Assembly (NCBI RefSeq): GCF_900105785.1
Contig: NZ_LT629799.1
Location: forward strand, 682,001-746,000
DNA from: Microlunatus sagamiharensis
GTDB taxonomy: Bacteria; Actinomycetota; Actinomycetes; Propionibacteriales; Propionibacteriaceae
DNA length: 64,000 nucleotides
Direction of reading: 5' to 3'
Below are positions 7,193-16,291 of the stretch, in pieces (position 1 is the first letter of the stretch; each line of letters opens with the position of its first letter). The notes beneath the pieces were generated by a model, which searched no databases, was not told the origin of the DNA, and saw only the letters and a program-made list of their open reading frames with translations. A program made the position numbers and the translations under genes.

Positions 7193-8722
7193 TCACCCGG
7201 TCGAGCCGTGGCCGCTCGAGGGTGGGGTCCGGACGAGGTAGCCGCCCACGTCGGCGAGCACGGGCCAGCGCGCGATGGTGGCGCGCGTCCGGCTGCTCAG
7301 CCCCGGCTGCCTCCGGAACCGGACGACCACGGCGGTGCTCCCGGCCGCCAGGTGGCTGCGGAGGAAGTCCTGCCACTGCGCGTTCTCCGCCCGCCCGGTG
7401 TGGTGGTCGGCCCCGGGGCGGAGGTCGTAGGAGTAGCCGCCGGGGTCGACGACCACGGGGCAGCGGCGGTCGAGGTTCCGTCCCAGGGCCCCGGTCTCGA
7501 TGAGCAGGACCGGGTCGTCGGTCGTCACGCACCCGGGCCGGGCCGCGAGGACCCGGTCCAGGCTGCGGCCCGGGAAGCGGCTCCCGAAGGTCAGCCCCGG
7601 CAGAGACGCCGCCCCGTACGCGAGCAGGCCCGCGACGACCACGGCGACGACGACCGGGCGCCCGCGGACGGAGCGGCGGGCCAGGCGCGCGACGCCCGAG
7701 CCGACGAGCAGGACGACCGCCGGCGCGGCGAGACCGGTGTAGGCGACCGACCACGGCGGGGAGAGCAGGAGGACGGCCCCGGTGACCGCGAGGAGCACGC
7801 AGGCGAGCCGCCCGAGCGGGTCCCGGAGCGCGAGGACGACGAGGACCGCGAGCAGGACGGCTGCCGCCGCGGCTAGGGCCTTGGTGCTCGTGATCCCGCG
7901 CAGCTCGGAGAACCCGGCCAGGTCGACCAGACGGCCGGCGAGGCCGCCGTCGACGCGCGGGCGGCCCAGCTGGTCGGAGACGACCATGCGCCACATCGCG
8001 CCGGGGGCGGCGAGGAAGAAGGGGAGGCAGACGACCGTCGCCCCGCCGACGGCGCCCGCCAGCACGAGGCCGGCGCGACGCGGCCCGACCCGGGCGACGG
8101 ACCAGGCGACGACCGCGAGCACGACGGCGGCGCCCCAGATCTTGGTGCCGGTCGCGACGCCGAGCAGGGCCTCGGCCGCGACGAGCGGCGCGGCGGCGCG
8201 CTGCGGCGCCCCGGCCGGACGGAGCAGGGCCAGGGCGCCGAGCAGGCACACCGAACCGACCGCCTCCAGCGACGTCGTGTGCTCGCTGACCACGGCGGGC
8301 ACGAAGACGGCGTAGCAGCCGGCCGCCGCCACCGCGGGCAGCAGCCCGCGCGGACGGAAGACGGCGAAGACCAGGGCCGTGCTCGTCGCGCCCAGCCCGA
8401 ACCAGGCGAGCCGGGCCGCCGCGAAGCCGTTCGCGTCGCCCAGCAGGCGGCCGAGCCCGGCGAAGGGCAGCAGGGCGGGCACGATGCCCGGCGGGTACAG
8501 CAGGAGGAAATCCCGGTACGGCAGGAGCCCGTGCGCGAGAGCCGCCGCCGCGGCGTAGTAGACCGACCCGTCGTAGCCGATCCGGCCGAAGAGCCCACCG
8601 CCCCGCAGCACCGTCTCGAGCCGGACGGCGAAGGCCAGCAGCGCGAGGCCCAGGGCCCACACCCACGTCGCCGCACGCGCAGGCGGGGAGCCGGCCACCT
8701 CCGGAAGGACGCTCGACGACAC
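7193..8722 (-). CDS. Polytopic membrane glycosyltransferase (GT39/GT87-like)
   Basis: This 509-residue integral membrane protein has about ten hydrophobic segments. The first extracytoplasmic loop carries GYDGSVYYAAAAALAHG and then YRDFLLLYPPG, the acidic-loop arrangement typical of polyprenyl-phosphate-sugar-dependent transferases. The C-terminal ~130 residues form a soluble domain. Such enzymes glycosylate cell-envelope lipids, polymers or proteins from the outer face of the membrane. The GTG at 8722 is chosen because GAGGAGG lies five bases upstream; the frame continues open far upstream only as a shadow of the COG4705 gene. The substrate cannot be read from the sequence. Confidence 0.82.
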   Translation of the reverse strand: MSSSVLPEVAGSPPARAATWVWALGLALLAFAVRLETVLRGGGLFGRIGYDGSVYYAAAAALAHGLLPYRDFLLLYPPGIVPALLPFAGLGRLLGDANGFAAARLAWFGLGATSTALVFAVFRPRGLLPAVAAAGCYAVFVPAVVSEHTTSLEAVGSVCLLGALALLRPAGAPQRAAAPLVAAEALLGVATGTKIWGAAVVLAVVAWSVARVGPRRAGLVLAGAVGGATVVCLPFFLAAPGAMWRMVVSDQLGRPRVDGGLAGRLVDLAGFSELRGITSTKALAAAAAVLLAVLVVLALRDPLGRLACVLLAVTGAVLLLSPPWSVAYTGLAAPAVVLLVGSGVARLARRSVRGRPVVVAVVVAGLLAYGAASLPGLTFGSRFPGRSLDRVLAARPGCVTTDDPVLLIETGALGRNLDRRCPVVVDPGGYSYDLRPGADHHTGRAENAQWQDFLRSHLAAGSTAVVVRFRRQPGLSSRTRATIARWPVLADVGGYLVRTPPSSGHGSTG

Positions 8723-8834
8723 CCTGACCTCCTCGGTGCCCTCCGGGTGAGGACGCCCGATCGTCCGCCGCCGCGCCTGTGCAGGAACTGAACGCGCCGT
8801 CTCGACGGGCCCGCGGGCACGGACCACCGCTCGG

Positions 8835-8850
8835 TTCAGGCCGTTCTCAG
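8835..8850 (+). promoter_or_regulatory. Response-regulator box 2 (TTCAG-N6-CTCAG)
   Basis: TTCAG-GCCGTT-CTCAG lies 52 bases before the GTG of the COG4705 membrane protein at 8903, in the gap shared with the divergent glycosyltransferase. It matches the two-repeat consensus found upstream of the response-regulator gene itself. Confidence 0.6.
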
Positions 8851-8902
8851 CGGACCGACGCGAGGGTCCTCGCACCATCACCGCCACCGCAGGAGGAACC
8901 TC

Positions 8903-10150
8903 GTGACCACCACCACCGTGAACGCACCGCCGGGCCGACGCGCGCTCTGGCAGACCAAGGTCCCCCTCATCACGGCCACCTTCTGGGTGATCAAGGTCCT
9001 GTCGACGACCGTGGGCGAGACGTTCGCCGACTTCCTCGCCGTGAACGTCGGCCTGGGGCCGGTCGTGACCGACCTCGCGATGCTGGCCGTCCTGGCCGTC
9101 GTCCTCACCCTCCAGCTGCGCCGGACGCGCTACACCCCGTGGGCCTACTGGTCGTCCGTCGTGCTCGTCAGCATCGTCGGCACCCAGCTCACCGACTTCT
9201 TCACCGACACGCTCGGCGTCAGCCTCTGGGTGAGCACCGCCGTGTTCGCGGTCGTCCTCGCCGTCGTCTTCACCGTCTGGTACCGCCAGGAGCACACCCT
9301 GGCCATCACCTCGGTCGACACCCCGCGCCGGGAGCGCTTCTACTGGGGCGCCATCCTCGTCACCTTCGCGCTGGGCACCGCCGCGGGCGACCTCGCCACG
9401 GAGGCGCTGAGCCTGGGCTTCCGCAACGGCGTCTGGATCTTCGGCGCGCTGATCGCCCTCACCTACCTCGCGCGTCGTCTGGGCGCGAGCGCCGTGGTCA
9501 CCTTCTGGGTCGCGTACGTCCTGACCCGACCGCTCGGCGCGTCCCTCGGCGACCTGCTCACCCAGGACACCTCGCTCGGCGGGCTGGGGCTGGGTGCCAG
9601 CCTGACCAGCGTCCTCTTCCTCGCCGTGATCGTCGTCCTGGTGGCCCGCGAGCAGCGGCTGGTCAACCGGTTCGGCGTGGCCGAGAAGGGGTCGGGGCCG
9701 CTCGGCGGGCGGCGCCGCGACCTCGGCTGGGCCCTGGGCGGAGCCGTCGGCATCACCGTGCTCGGCGTGGTGCTCGCCGGCCTGCACCCGGCGACGACCG
9801 CCTCGGCGGGCGGCGCCGCCGGTGCCCCCGTGCCGGCCGGGAGCCCGGCGGTGCACCCGACGACCGGTCTCGGCGACCTCAGCCGGTTCTCGGCGATGGT
9901 GTCGTCGGTGCAGGCCAAGATGGCGCAGGACGACCTCGTCGGGGCCAAGGCGAACGTCAAGGACCTCGAGGTGGCGTGGGACAGCGCCGAGGCCGGGCTC
10001 AAGCCTCGCGACCCCAAGGACTGGAGCACGCTCGACGGCCAGATCGACGACGTGCTGACCACGCTGCGCGCCGGGAGCCCGGTCCAGGCCGACTGCGCCG
10101 CGGCGTTGTCCACGCTCTCGACGACGCTGAGGACGTTCGACGGCGGCTGA
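8903..10150 (+). CDS. COG4705 membrane-anchored protein with C-terminal extracytoplasmic domain
   Basis: The 415-residue protein begins with the COG4705 membrane domain (about residues 15-260): KVPLITATFWVIKVLSTTVGE, two internal halves, FALGTAAGDLATE, and FWVAYVLTRPLGAS. This family was named for a proposed link to amylopullulanase regulation, but its function is unknown. Unlike its shorter paralogue at 15479, it has a further ~120 residues with one membrane span (about 275-292), a Ala/Gly/Pro linker and a helical domain near the end. The GTG at 8903 has AGGAGG eight bases ahead. A response-regulator box lies 52 bases upstream, so it is probably part of that regulon. Confidence 0.75.
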   Translation: MTTTTVNAPPGRRALWQTKVPLITATFWVIKVLSTTVGETFADFLAVNVGLGPVVTDLAMLAVLAVVLTLQLRRTRYTPWAYWSSVVLVSIVGTQLTDFFTDTLGVSLWVSTAVFAVVLAVVFTVWYRQEHTLAITSVDTPRRERFYWGAILVTFALGTAAGDLATEALSLGFRNGVWIFGALIALTYLARRLGASAVVTFWVAYVLTRPLGASLGDLLTQDTSLGGLGLGASLTSVLFLAVIVVLVAREQRLVNRFGVAEKGSGPLGGRRRDLGWALGGAVGITVLGVVLAGLHPATTASAGGAAGAPVPAGSPAVHPTTGLGDLSRFSAMVSSVQAKMAQDDLVGAKANVKDLEVAWDSAEAGLKPRDPKDWSTLDGQIDDVLTTLRAGSPVQADCAAALSTLSTTLRTFDGG

Positions 10151-10161
10151 GGACCGCGGAC

Positions 10162-10202
10162 GCCTCCCCGCGCGTCAGGGCGGTCCCTGCGCGCGGGGAG
10201 GC
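10162..10202. terminator. Strong hairpin between convergent genes
   Basis: GCCTCCCCGCGCG (10162-10174) pairs perfectly with CGCGCGGGGAGGC (10190-10202), a 13-base stem. It sits in the gap between the COG4705 gene and the convergent response-regulator gene. No T-tract follows, as is common in high-G+C terminators. It could serve both directions. Confidence 0.65.
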
Positions 10203-10235
10203 ATCCCGGTCGGGGCCGCCCCGGCGGACGACGGC

Positions 10236-10910
10236 TCAGACGTCGGGGTCGAGGCGGTACCCGAGGCCGCGGAGCGTGTGGAGGGTGACGAGGCCGAACG
10301 GGGTGTCGAGCTTCTTGCGTAGGTAGCCGATGTAGACCTCGACGATGTTGTCGCTGCCCTCGTAGGCGGAGTCCCACACGTTGTCGAGGATCTGCGCCTT
10401 GCTGACCACGTCGCCGGCGTTGCGCATGAGGTAGTGCAGCAGCCCGTACTCGCGGGCGGTCAGGGTGATGGGGACGCCGCCGCGGGCGACGGCGCGCCGG
10501 GCGGGGTCCAGGACCAGGGTGCCGACGGTGACGAGGACGGGTCGCTCGGGGGCGCCGCGGCGGACGAGCGCGCGCAGCCGGGCCATCAGGATCAGGAAGC
10601 TGAACGGCTTGGTGAGGTAGTCGTCGGCGCCGAGGTCGAAGGCGTCGGTCTGGTCGTACTCGCCGTCCTTGGCCGTGAGCATGAGGACCGGGGTCCAGAC
10701 CTTGCGCCCGCGCAGCTCCTTGAGCACGTCGTAGCCGTTGATCCCGGGCAGCATGATGTCGAGCACGATGGCGTCGTACGGGTTGGCGGTCGCGGCCCAG
10801 AGCCCGGTGATGCCGTCGCTGACGACGTCGACGGAGAAACCCTCGGCGACCAGGCCCTCCTTCACCACGCCGGCGAGGCGGTCCTCGTCCTCGACCAGCA
10901 GGATCTTCAT
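10236..10910 (-). CDS. OmpR/PhoB-family response regulator
   Basis: The 224-residue protein has a receiver domain (1-115; acidic pocket EDED at 7-10, phosphoacceptor Asp51 in VLDIMLPG, Thr79, Lys101 in LTKPF). A winged-helix DNA-binding domain follows (about 130-222, with LTAREYGLLHYL and VEVYIGYLRKKLD). It is transcribed away from a GT4 gene and a sensor kinase (12299-13798). No other two-component gene is nearby, so that kinase is its likely partner. A copy of the YTCAG-N6-CTCAG repeat lies 48 bases before its ATG, suggesting autoregulation, and five more copies mark candidate targets between 7117 and 19177. Confidence 0.93.
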   Translation of the reverse strand: MKILLVEDEDRLAGVVKEGLVAEGFSVDVVSDGITGLWAATANPYDAIVLDIMLPGINGYDVLKELRGRKVWTPVLMLTAKDGEYDQTDAFDLGADDYLTKPFSFLILMARLRALVRRGAPERPVLVTVGTLVLDPARRAVARGGVPITLTAREYGLLHYLMRNAGDVVSKAQILDNVWDSAYEGSDNIVEVYIGYLRKKLDTPFGLVTLHTLRGLGYRLDPDV

Positions 10911-10958
10911 GTGCGCTCCTCGTCAGGGGTGTCCAGGACGCATCGTCCGCCCTGCCGG

Positions 10959-10974
10959 CTGAGCCGGACCTGAA
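10959..10974 (-). promoter_or_regulatory. Response-regulator box 3 (TTCAG-N6-CTCAG)
   Basis: On the minus strand this reads TTCAG-GTCCGG-CTCAG, 48 bases upstream of the response-regulator start. It is part of a longer near-perfect inverted repeat with box 4 (10957-10973 against 11020-11036, 16 of 17 bases), so the two divergent promoters carry mirrored operators. Confidence 0.65.
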
Positions 10975-11018
10975 CGACGCTCCGGGCGCTCCGCCGGTCC
11001 CGACGGCCCGCGACGGCG

Positions 11019-11034
11019 CTCAGGTCCGACTCAG
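11019..11034 (+). promoter_or_regulatory. Response-regulator box 4 (CTCAG-N6-CTCAG)
   Basis: CTCAG-GTCCGA-CTCAG lies 24 bases before the ATG of the GT4 gene at 11059, which heads the apparent transcription unit leading to the sensor kinase. Its mirror image is box 3. Confidence 0.65.
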
Positions 11035-11058
11035 CCGACGTGGTCCACGGTGTCGGGC

Positions 11059-12266
11059 ATGAGGATCGTCGTGGGCGCGGACCAGTACCCCGAGTACATC
11101 AACGGGGCCGCCACGTTCACCGCCCGCCTGGCTGCCGGCCTCGCGGAGGCCGGCCACACGGTCGACCTGCTCTGGCCGTCCGCCCGCGGGGAGCGCGAGA
11201 CCCACCTCGACGGCGCGGTCCGGGTGCACCGGCTGAGCTCGCTCGGCCTGCCGGGTCGCCCGCGGATGCAGGTGCTCGACCCGCGCACGGCGCGCCGCCA
11301 GGTGGAGCAGGTCCTGCGGGTCGCCCGCCCCGACGTCGTCCACGTGCAGTCCCACCTCGGGCTGGGCCGCACGCTGATCCGCGCGGCCACCCGCGCGGGG
11401 GTGCCGGTCGTCGCCACCAACCACTTCATGCCCGAGAACCTGCTCCACCACGTGCCCGTCGCCCGGACCTTCCCGCAGACCGCGAGCCGGGTGGCCTGGC
11501 GCGACCTCGAGCGCGTGTACGCCGACGCCGACCTGCTCAGCGTGCCCACGCAGCGCGCCGCCGACCTGCTGGCCGTCTCGACCTCGCTGCCCGGCGCGGA
11601 GGTCGTCTCCTGCGGCATCGACCTCGACCGCTTCGCGGTGCCTGCGGCGCAGCGGGGGGCAGGGGCGCAGCGCGGCACGGGCGCGCCCACGCTGCTCTTC
11701 GTCGGCCGACTCGAGCAGGAGAAGCACGTCGACGAGCTGCTGCGCGCGGTCGGCCGGCTGCCGGGCGCGCTCGGCGCGCGCGTGGAGGTCGTGGGGATGG
11801 GCAGCCTGCGCCCCGGGCTGGAGGCGCTCGCCGCCGACCTCGGCCTGGCCGGGTCCGTGCGGTTCCTGGTGCGGTGGACGACGAGGTGCTGCTGGCGGCG
11901 TACGGCCGGGCCGACGTGTTCGTCATGCCCGGCACCGCCGAGCTGCAGAGCCTCGCCACGCTCGAGGCCATGGCGACCGGGCTGCCCGTCGTCGCCGCCG
12001 ACGCGATGGCCCTGCCGCACCTCGTGAGACCGGGGGTGAACGGGCACCTCTACGCGCCGGGCGACGTCGAGGGCCTGGCCGGCGCGCTCACCGACCTGCT
12101 GGCCGACCCGGTCGGGCGCGCCCGGCTGGGGCTGGGGAGCCGGGTCCTCGCGCAGGACCATGCCCTGCACCGCACGGTCGCGACCTTCGAGGACCACTAC
12201 GGCCGGCTCGCCGGGACGGCCGCCCGCCCCGCGTGGCCGCGGCGCGGGCTGGCCGTCGCGGCATGA
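11059..12266 (+). pseudogene. GT4-family glycosyltransferase with an apparent frameshift
   Basis: Both halves match a retaining GT-B glycosyltransferase of family 4. The N-terminal half has GAATFTARLAAGLAEAGH and VATNHFMPENL. The central LLFVGRLEQEKHVDELL is the donor-site loop. The C-terminal half has DVFVMPGTAELQS and LEAMATGLPVVA (the E-x7-E region). The frame changes near 11868: the bases TTCCTGGTGCGGTGGACG read correctly as FLGAVD only if one extra G is inserted. As written, the protein is garbled after residue ~270. This is either a one-base loss that kills the gene or a consensus error in a G run. The ATG at 11059 is preferred; a GTG nine bases earlier is possible. Confidence 0.75.
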
Positions 12267-12298
12267 GCGTGGTCTCCCGTCCCGCGCCGGGGAGGAGC

Positions 12299-13798
12299 AT
12301 GGGCACCATGACCCGGGAGACGCAGCGACCGGGCCTGCGCCCCGACCTGGCGCTCCGCCGCCCGTGGTCGTTCGACCGGTGGGGCTCGAGGCTCGGCGTC
12401 CGGGCGCGCTCGGTCCTCGTCGCCGTCGTGGTGGTCGTCGTCGCCCTCCTGCTCGGGGGGACCGGGCTGGTGTACGCCCTGCAGTCCTCCCTCGAGCAGG
12501 CGGTCGAGGCGACCGGGCGGGCCCGGGCCGCGGAGATCGTCTCCCGCATCACGACAAACGGCCTCGACGAGACCGTGGCCGCCCTGGGCGACCAGGCCAG
12601 GACCGACGCGGTCACCCTCGTGCTCGACGCCTCGGGGGCCGTGGTCGGCTCGTCGCGCCGTGCGACCACGACCGCCCTGTCGGACCAGCGGCCCGCCGTC
12701 GGGGCGTACACCTCGGTCGAGCGCGACATCGACACCCTCAACGAGGGCGGCGAGTGGAAGGTCGTGACCACCGCGCTGACCGCCGACCGGCAGACCTACT
12801 ACGTCCAGGTCGCGGTGCCCATCACCCTCCAGCGCACCACGGTCCAGACCGTGGCGGTCCTGCTGCTCGCCGGCACGCCTCTGCTCCTGCTCCTGGTCGC
12901 GGGGGCGGTGTGGGTGCTGGTCGGCCGCGCCCTGCGCTCGGTCGAGAGCATCCGGACCACGGTCGCCGAGATCGACGCGCGGGCGTTGACCGCCCGCCTC
13001 GACGTGCCGCAGACCCAGGACGAGATCGCCGCGCTGGCCACGACGATGAACGCCATGCTCGACCGGCTCCAGGCCTCGGACCGGGCCCAACGCGCCTTCG
13101 TGTCCGACGCGAGCCACGAGCTGCGCAGCCCGCTGGCCACCCTCAGCACGGCGGCCGAGCTCGCCGGGCGGACGCACGACGAGGAGGTCCGCACCCGGCT
13201 CCTGGGCACGATGAACGCCGAGCTGGACCGGATGCGCGAGCTGGTCGGGAACCTGATGTCGCTCGCCCGGGCGGAGTCGCCCGACGCCGTCGGTGCCGTC
13301 GTCGAGGTCGACCTCGACGACCTCGTCGACCACGAGGTCCGGCGGCTGCGCACCACGAGCGCCCTCCGGGTCGAGGGCCACGTCGAGCCGGTCCGGGTCC
13401 GGGCCGACCTGTCGCGGGTGGCGCAGCCGCTGCGCAACCTCGTGGACAACGCCGAGCGGCACGCCGACACCCAGGTGGCCCTCACCGTGACCACGCGGGG
13501 TGACGAGGCCGTGATCTGGGTCGACAACGACGGGCCGGAGGTCGACCCGGCCGACCGCGAGCGTGTCTTCGAGCGGTTCGTCCGTCTCGACGTCAGCCGC
13601 TCGCGCGACGTGGGCGGCAGCGGCCTGGGCCTGGCGATCGCCCGCGCGGCCGTCGCCTCGCAGGGCGGACGGGTCCAGGTCGTCGACCACCCGCGCGCCT
13701 GGTGCCGGTTCGAGATCGTGCTCCCGCTGGACCCGGCCGACGCCTCGACCGGCGCCGTCGACGACCCCCGCCCGCTCCCGTCCGAAGACTCCCCCTGA
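12299..13798 (+). CDS. Sensor histidine kinase (HAMP-containing)
   Basis: The 499-residue product has TM1 at about 37-60, an extracytoplasmic sensor domain (61-180), TM2 at about 181-208, and HAMP at about 209-262. The dimerisation/phosphoacceptor helix carries His273 (SDASHELRSPL). The HATPase domain has its N box (NLVDNAERHA), G1 (VDNDGP), F box (FERFVRLD) and G2 (GGSGLGLAI). It is the likely partner of the response regulator at 10236. Starts at 12299 and 12308 both follow GGAGG at 12291-12295. A longer start at 12263 overlapping the GT4 stop is also possible and would couple the two genes. Confidence 0.9.
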   Translation: MGTMTRETQRPGLRPDLALRRPWSFDRWGSRLGVRARSVLVAVVVVVVALLLGGTGLVYALQSSLEQAVEATGRARAAEIVSRITTNGLDETVAALGDQARTDAVTLVLDASGAVVGSSRRATTTALSDQRPAVGAYTSVERDIDTLNEGGEWKVVTTALTADRQTYYVQVAVPITLQRTTVQTVAVLLLAGTPLLLLLVAGAVWVLVGRALRSVESIRTTVAEIDARALTARLDVPQTQDEIAALATTMNAMLDRLQASDRAQRAFVSDASHELRSPLATLSTAAELAGRTHDEEVRTRLLGTMNAELDRMRELVGNLMSLARAESPDAVGAVVEVDLDDLVDHEVRRLRTTSALRVEGHVEPVRVRADLSRVAQPLRNLVDNAERHADTQVALTVTTRGDEAVIWVDNDGPEVDPADRERVFERFVRLDVSRSRDVGGSGLGLAIARAAVASQGGRVQVVDHPRAWCRFEIVLPLDPADASTGAVDDPRPLPSEDSP

Positions 13799-14487
13799 TG
13801 CTCACGCCCACCTGCGCGCTCTCCTCCCTGGTCCTGGCCCCGCTCCTGCTGCCGGGCTGGATGGACCCCGAGACCCTCATCCGCGCGTTCGGGCCGTACG
13901 TGCTGTGGGGCGTGGCCTTCGTCGTCTTCGCCGAGTGCGGTCTCTTCGCCGTGCTTCCGGGCGACTCGCTGCTCTTCACGGTCGGGCTCTTCGTCGCGAG
14001 CGGCGCGATCGGGCACTCCATGCTCTTCGTGTGCACCGTCGTCACCGCCTGCGCGATCGCGGGCAACGTCACCGGCTACTGGCTCGGCCGGCTGATCGGG
14101 CCGCCGCTGTTCAAGCCGCGGCGCGGGCTGGTCGGCAGGATCCTCGACCCGCGCCACGTCGCCCGGACCGAGGCCTTCTTCGACCGCTACGGCAACCGTG
14201 CGCTGATACTGGCGCGCTTCGTCCCCGTGGTGCGGACCTTCGTGACGCTCGTCGCCGGCGTGGGCCGGATGAGCTTTCGCCGCTTCATCACCTACACCGC
14301 GATCGGCGGCGTCCTGTGGGCGTGCGGGGTGACCGTCGCCGGCTACTACCTGGGCTCGGTGCCGCTGATCCGCGACAACGTCGACGCGGTGCTGGTCCTG
14401 ATCGTCCTCGTCTCCCTGGTCCCGATGGGCGTCGAGTGGTTGCTGCACCGTCGTCGCGCCCGGCTCGAGGGCTCCGGCACGCCGTGA
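13798..14487 (+). CDS. DedA-family membrane protein
   Basis: The 229-residue polytopic protein carries DedA/SNARE-associated features: ECGLFAVLPGDSLLFTVG near residues 42-60, FFDRYGNRALILARFVPVVRTFV in the middle with the conserved Arg residues, and GYYLGSVPLI. DedA proteins act as lipid scramblases or transporters that recycle polyprenyl-phosphate or phosphatidylethanolamine, and they help maintain membrane potential. The ATG shares one base with the kinase stop (TGATG), so it is translated with the kinase. A role in carrier-lipid supply for the nearby membrane glycosyltransferases is an inference. Confidence 0.9.
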   Translation: MLTPTCALSSLVLAPLLLPGWMDPETLIRAFGPYVLWGVAFVVFAECGLFAVLPGDSLLFTVGLFVASGAIGHSMLFVCTVVTACAIAGNVTGYWLGRLIGPPLFKPRRGLVGRILDPRHVARTEAFFDRYGNRALILARFVPVVRTFVTLVAGVGRMSFRRFITYTAIGGVLWACGVTVAGYYLGSVPLIRDNVDAVLVLIVLVSLVPMGVEWLLHRRRARLEGSGTP

Positions 14488-14539
14488 CGCCGGGCGTCGC
14501 GCGCAGGACGCGGGTGACGCAGGCCCGGGGGAGTGCCCG

Positions 14540-15349
14540 GTGACGACGCTGTCGGTGCACCTGGTCGTCGCCCTCGCCGTCCTCACGGCGCTGGCCGTCG
14601 TGGTCGCGGCGCTCAGCCGGCTGGGGACGGCGCGGCCCGACGCGGTGGCCGTGGCGCGGGCGGTCGGCCAGCTCGCGCTGGTCTCGCTCGTGCTGACCGC
14701 CGTGCTCGGCCGGGTCGTGTGGTCGCTGGCCTTCGCGGTGGTGATGCTCGGGGTCGCCGTCGCGACGTCGGCCCGCCGGATCGGCGCCGGCCGAGCCTGG
14801 CCCTGGGTCCTGGTCGCCGTCGCGTCCGGCGCGGTGCCCGTCCTGGTGGTGATCTTCGCCTCGGGCGCCGTGCCCTGGACCGGTCCGGCGATCGTCCCCA
14901 TGGCCGGGATCGTCATCGGCGGCTGCATGAGCGCCAGCAGCCTCAACGGTCGTCGCTGCTTCGCCGCGCTGCGCGAGGAGCGGGACACCTACGAGGGGGC
15001 GCTCGCCCTCGGGCTCGAGGTCCCCGTCGCGATCCGCCTGGTCATCAGCCGGCACCGGTCCGAGTCCCTCGTGCCCGGCCTCGACCAGACCCGTACGGTC
15101 GGTCTGGTCACGCTGCCGGGTGCCTTCGTCGGGGTCCTGCTCGGCGGCGGGAGCCCGGCCCAGGCCGGGGCCGCCCAGCTGCTGGTCCTGGTCGGGCTGC
15201 TCGCGGCCCAGACCGTCGTGGTCGTGGTCGGCTCGTGGCTCGTGGAGCGCGGCCGGCTGGTCCCGACCGACCTGGTCGCGGCCACGCGTCGCCGCGGCGG
15301 TCCCGTCGAGCCGTGGCCGGCCGAGGGCGCTCAGCCCGGGCTCAGGTGA
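14540..15349 (+). CDS. FetB/YbbM-family (UPF0014) ABC transporter permease
   Basis: This 269-residue membrane protein has about seven spans. It carries the family core segment MAGIVIGGCMSASSLNG, the cytoplasmic helix with LREERDTYEGALALG, and the diagnostic LVTLPGAFVGVLLGGGSPAQAGAAQLLVLVG run (residues about 195-225). FetB proteins pair with an ATPase (FetA) in iron export, but no ATPase gene is adjacent here. The GTG at 14540 is 52 bases after the DedA gene. Its 3' end overlaps response-regulator box 5, which serves the next gene. Confidence 0.82.
   Translation: MTTLSVHLVVALAVLTALAVVVAALSRLGTARPDAVAVARAVGQLALVSLVLTAVLGRVVWSLAFAVVMLGVAVATSARRIGAGRAWPWVLVAVASGAVPVLVVIFASGAVPWTGPAIVPMAGIVIGGCMSASSLNGRRCFAALREERDTYEGALALGLEVPVAIRLVISRHRSESLVPGLDQTRTVGLVTLPGAFVGVLLGGGSPAQAGAAQLLVLVGLLAAQTVVVVVGSWLVERGRLVPTDLVAATRRRGGPVEPWPAEGAQPGLR
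15330..15345 (+). promoter_or_regulatory. Response-regulator box 5 (CTCAG-N6-CTCAG)
   Basis: CTCAG-CCCGGG-CTCAG is at the very 3' end of the FetB-like gene and 133 bases before the GTG of the second COG4705 gene. The position inside coding sequence and the distance make it the weakest of the set by location, but the sequence match is exact. Confidence 0.45.
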
Positions 15350-15478
15350 GCCCTCCCAGACTAGGCCGAGCGGCCACCGGCCCCGAACGCCTGCACCACG
15401 GGGCCCGGGCGGGACCGCGGCGCCGAGACCACCGTCGCGCTCGGGCCCCCAGCGACCCCGCGCCCCGAAGGACCACCC

Positions 15479-16291
15479 GTGAGCTCTCCCTCCACCGGCA
15501 CGTTCGCTGCCGCCAACCCGTACGCCGGCCGGGCCAGCGCCGCGTCCCTGGCGGCGAAGGTTCCGGCGATCACCGCCCTGTTCTGGGTCCTCAAGACCCT
15601 CACCACGGGGATGGGGGAGGCGCTGTCGGACTACCTGGCTGGGTCGAACCTCGTCCTGGCCGTCTCCGTCGGCGTCCTCGGGCTGGCGGCCGCGCTCTGG
15701 CTCCAGCTGCGCACCCGCCACTACGTCGCCGGTGTCTACTGGCTCGCCGTCGCCATGGTCGCCGTCTTCGGGACCATGGCCGCCGACGCGGTGCACCTGG
15801 TCGGCCTGCCGTACGCGGTGACGACCGTCTTCTACCTCGCCGTGGTCGTCTGCCTCTTCCTGGTCTGGCGCCGCAGCGAGGGCACCCTGTCGATCCACAG
15901 CATCACGACGCGGCGCCGCGAGCTCTTCTACTGGGCCACGGTCCTGGCCAGCTTCGCGCTGGGCACCGCCGCGGGTGACCTCACCGCCGACCAGCTGCGG
16001 CTCGGCTACCTCCCCTCGGTGGCGGTGTTCGCGGTGGCGATCGCCGTGCCCGCGCTGGGCTGGCGCTTCTTCCGCATGAACCCGGTCGTCGCCTTCTGGG
16101 TCGCCTACGTCCTCACCCGCCCGCTCGGCGCCTCGGTCGCCGACTGGCTGGGCAAGCCCGCCTCGCACGGCGGGGGCCTGGGCCTGGGCGACGGAACCGT
16201 CGCGGCCACGGCCGGAGGCGTCATCGTCGTGCTCGTCGCCTACCTCTCGATCCGCCGCAGCGACGTGCAGGCCGTCGAGGCGCCGGCCTGA
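15479..16291 (+). CDS. COG4705 membrane protein (short paralogue)
   Basis: This is a 270-residue polytopic protein of about eight spans. It shares with the gene at 8903 the signatures KVPAITALFWVLKTLTTGMGE, RRRELFYWATVLASFALGTAAGD and VVAFWVAYVLTRPLGAS. The two halves of the protein resemble each other, suggesting internal duplication. It lacks the extracytoplasmic tail of the larger paralogue. GTG 15479 follows GAAGGA. The stop overlaps the ATG of the next transporter (TGATG), implying one transcript. Function is unknown; the shared upstream repeat suggests common control with its paralogue. Confidence 0.72.
   Translation: MSSPSTGTFAAANPYAGRASAASLAAKVPAITALFWVLKTLTTGMGEALSDYLAGSNLVLAVSVGVLGLAAALWLQLRTRHYVAGVYWLAVAMVAVFGTMAADAVHLVGLPYAVTTVFYLAVVVCLFLVWRRSEGTLSIHSITTRRRELFYWATVLASFALGTAAGDLTADQLRLGYLPSVAVFAVAIAVPALGWRFFRMNPVVAFWVAYVLTRPLGASVADWLGKPASHGGGLGLGDGTVAATAGGVIVVLVAYLSIRRSDVQAVEAPA

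Noticed and set aside
12799-14988. Long minus-strand open frame opposite the sensor kinase and DedA genes
   Set aside because: Ser/Arg/Thr-rich shadow with no domain; the plus-strand genes are clear.
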